34,919 nucleotides of DNA from the NCBI RefSeq assembly GCF_000003605.2, contig NW_003141833.1, positions 1 through 34,919 of the forward strand, given 5' to 3'. Under the pieces are notes generated by a model, which ran no database searches, was not told the DNA's origin, and was given only the letters and a program-made list of their open reading frames with translations. The translations under genes were made by a program, and so were the position numbers. The DNA is from Saccoglossus kowalevskii. Its lineage: Eukaryota; Hemichordata; Enteropneusta; Harrimaniidae. Of the stretch, positions 34,092 through 34,919 are shown one piece after another (the first letter of the stretch is position 1; each line of letters begins with the position of its first letter).

Positions 34092-34288
34092 TATATACCC
34101 TCGGTTTTGAGAATCAATTGCGGGCACTCACGAACAGACAGTCATAGTTATATATGATGACAAGAAAATCAAAATCTCGGAGCAATAAACGCACTTCAAA
34201 TTTCAATGTGAATAATATTACAAAAGTCATTTATTGTATGTGTTGGTCGTACTGTAAACCAGAAAAAGCACGTACTTTATTTTTATGA
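34092..34288 (+). promoter_or_regulatory. Weak candidate TATA core promoter followed by a 44-codon ORF
   Basis: TATATA begins at 34092. A CA dinucleotide in CGGGCACTCA lies about 30 bases downstream, and an ATG at 34154 opens MMTRKSKSRSNKRTSNFNVN and runs to TGA at 34286-34288. Spacing is plausible for a Pol II start, but the peptide is unknown and chance is likely in AT-rich DNA. Confidence 0.15.
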
Positions 34289-34372
34289 TGTCGTTAATGT
34301 ATGTCACGTACGTACTTCCCCCACCGAAAACAATATGGTCGTATATTTTATCGTAGTTTGCTACGTTCTAAG

Positions 34373-34448
34373 TTGGGTCGATTGTTGATGACTGTTCAAT
34401 CGAAACAGTCTTTCAAACATCAATGAGTTCGAACTATGACCGACCCAA
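34373..34448. repeat. 76-bp nested inverted repeat
   Basis: Outer arms TTGGGTCG (34373-34380) and CGACCCAA (34441-34448). Inner complementary pairs TTGATG/CATCAA and GACTGTT/AACAGTC allow a long interrupted hairpin. No obvious flanking duplication. Confidence 0.55.
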
Positions 34449-34626
34449 GATATATATATCTAAAATTTTAAACTACATAATTCGGTTGCCTACATGTAAC
34501 AAAACTGTATTTGAAAAAAAAATACAGCTGGCTAAATGGTGAGCTAGTAGTTTAATTACCAATGTAAGTGGATAGTATTTTTAGTATCCGCGATACAGTT
34601 CAGCACCCTGACTGGCTTGATTACTA

Positions 34627-34666
34627 CTTGATACATAGACCTTAGAAAGAAGGTCTATGCTTGATA
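34627..34666. mobile_element. Tiny palindromic element, 26 bp, duplication CTTGATA
   Basis: Element 34634-34659: CATAGACCTT, loop AGAAAG, AAGGTCTATG (10-bp perfect stem). Perfect 7-bp repeats at 34627-34633 and 34660-34666. Confidence 0.82.
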
Positions 34667-34667
34667 C

Positions 34668-34709
34668 TACTGGGCACAGTCCCTCAACACTGAGGGACTG
34701 TGTACTGGG
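34668..34709. mobile_element. Tiny palindromic element, 28 bp, duplication TACTGGG
   Basis: Element 34675-34702: CACAGTCCCTCA, loop ACAC, TGAGGGACTGTG (12-bp perfect stem). Perfect 7-bp repeats at 34668-34674 and 34703-34709. One base separates it from the right duplication of its neighbour. Confidence 0.85.
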
Positions 34710-34919
34710 TCAGGCAATGTACACACGTACCGTGAACCTATATTCAGTCAGCCGGTGTGTGTATCACTGTGTATTAAAACATGGAACTACTGTGGGGAAA
34801 GTTCTGCAACGTTTCAATGTTTTCGGATTTTACAAATGCAAACGCAATAACACGCGTTTTTATTTACCACTAACTTATTATATCGGTACTCTTCCGTTAA
34901 AAACGTCGCTATGGCAGTG

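Overview
Eukaryotic (animal) genomic DNA, not prokaryotic. The window is AT-rich and has long introns, GT-AG splice junctions, non-autonomous transposons, a 5'-truncated LINE with poly(A), minisatellites and one assembly gap. Three or four interspersed elements have a core of ~157-bp tandem units, GACGGAC-rich tails and a 3' hairpin. They resemble the pearl / Helentron-associated elements known from bivalves, so a mollusc or another marine invertebrate is the best guess (moderate to low confidence).

One gene is clearly supported. It lies on the minus strand and I rebuilt it exon by exon: an invertebrate homologue of PPP1R16 (MYPT3/TIMAP), a protein phosphatase 1 targeting subunit. Five coding exons lie in the window: 20389-20143, 16753-16683, 5270-5127, 1303-1195 and 1072-948. 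All junctions are GT-AG and the reading frame is continuous across all four introns. They encode about 232 residues: a MyPhoNE motif, an RVxF-type PP1-docking motif and the first ankyrin repeats. The remaining ankyrin repeats and the C-terminus lie beyond the left edge. The promoter and any 5' non-coding exon lie somewhere right of 20.4 kb or outside the window.

Layout: 1-974 is the 3' end of exon 5 plus a 12 x 55-bp minisatellite. The array consists of exactly repeated copies of the exon 5/intron junction, splice donor included. 1-20 kb is otherwise introns filled with five copies of a ~200-bp MITE, a LINE tail, Helentron-like elements (one nested inside a MITE and carrying the N gap), and an 84-bp minisatellite beside the exon 3 acceptor. 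20.4-27 kb is upstream or intergenic sequence with one further Helentron-like element. 27-34.9 kb has no convincing gene.

That last region does hold a striking set of tiny palindromes (18-35 bp). They start CA and end TG, differ in sequence, and are flanked by 7-bp direct repeats, mostly perfect. I count ten such sites in 27.0-34.7 kb plus one weaker case at 2.4 kb, and regard them as the most likely undescribed element class here. No rRNA, tRNA, CRISPR array or bacterial-type operon was seen.
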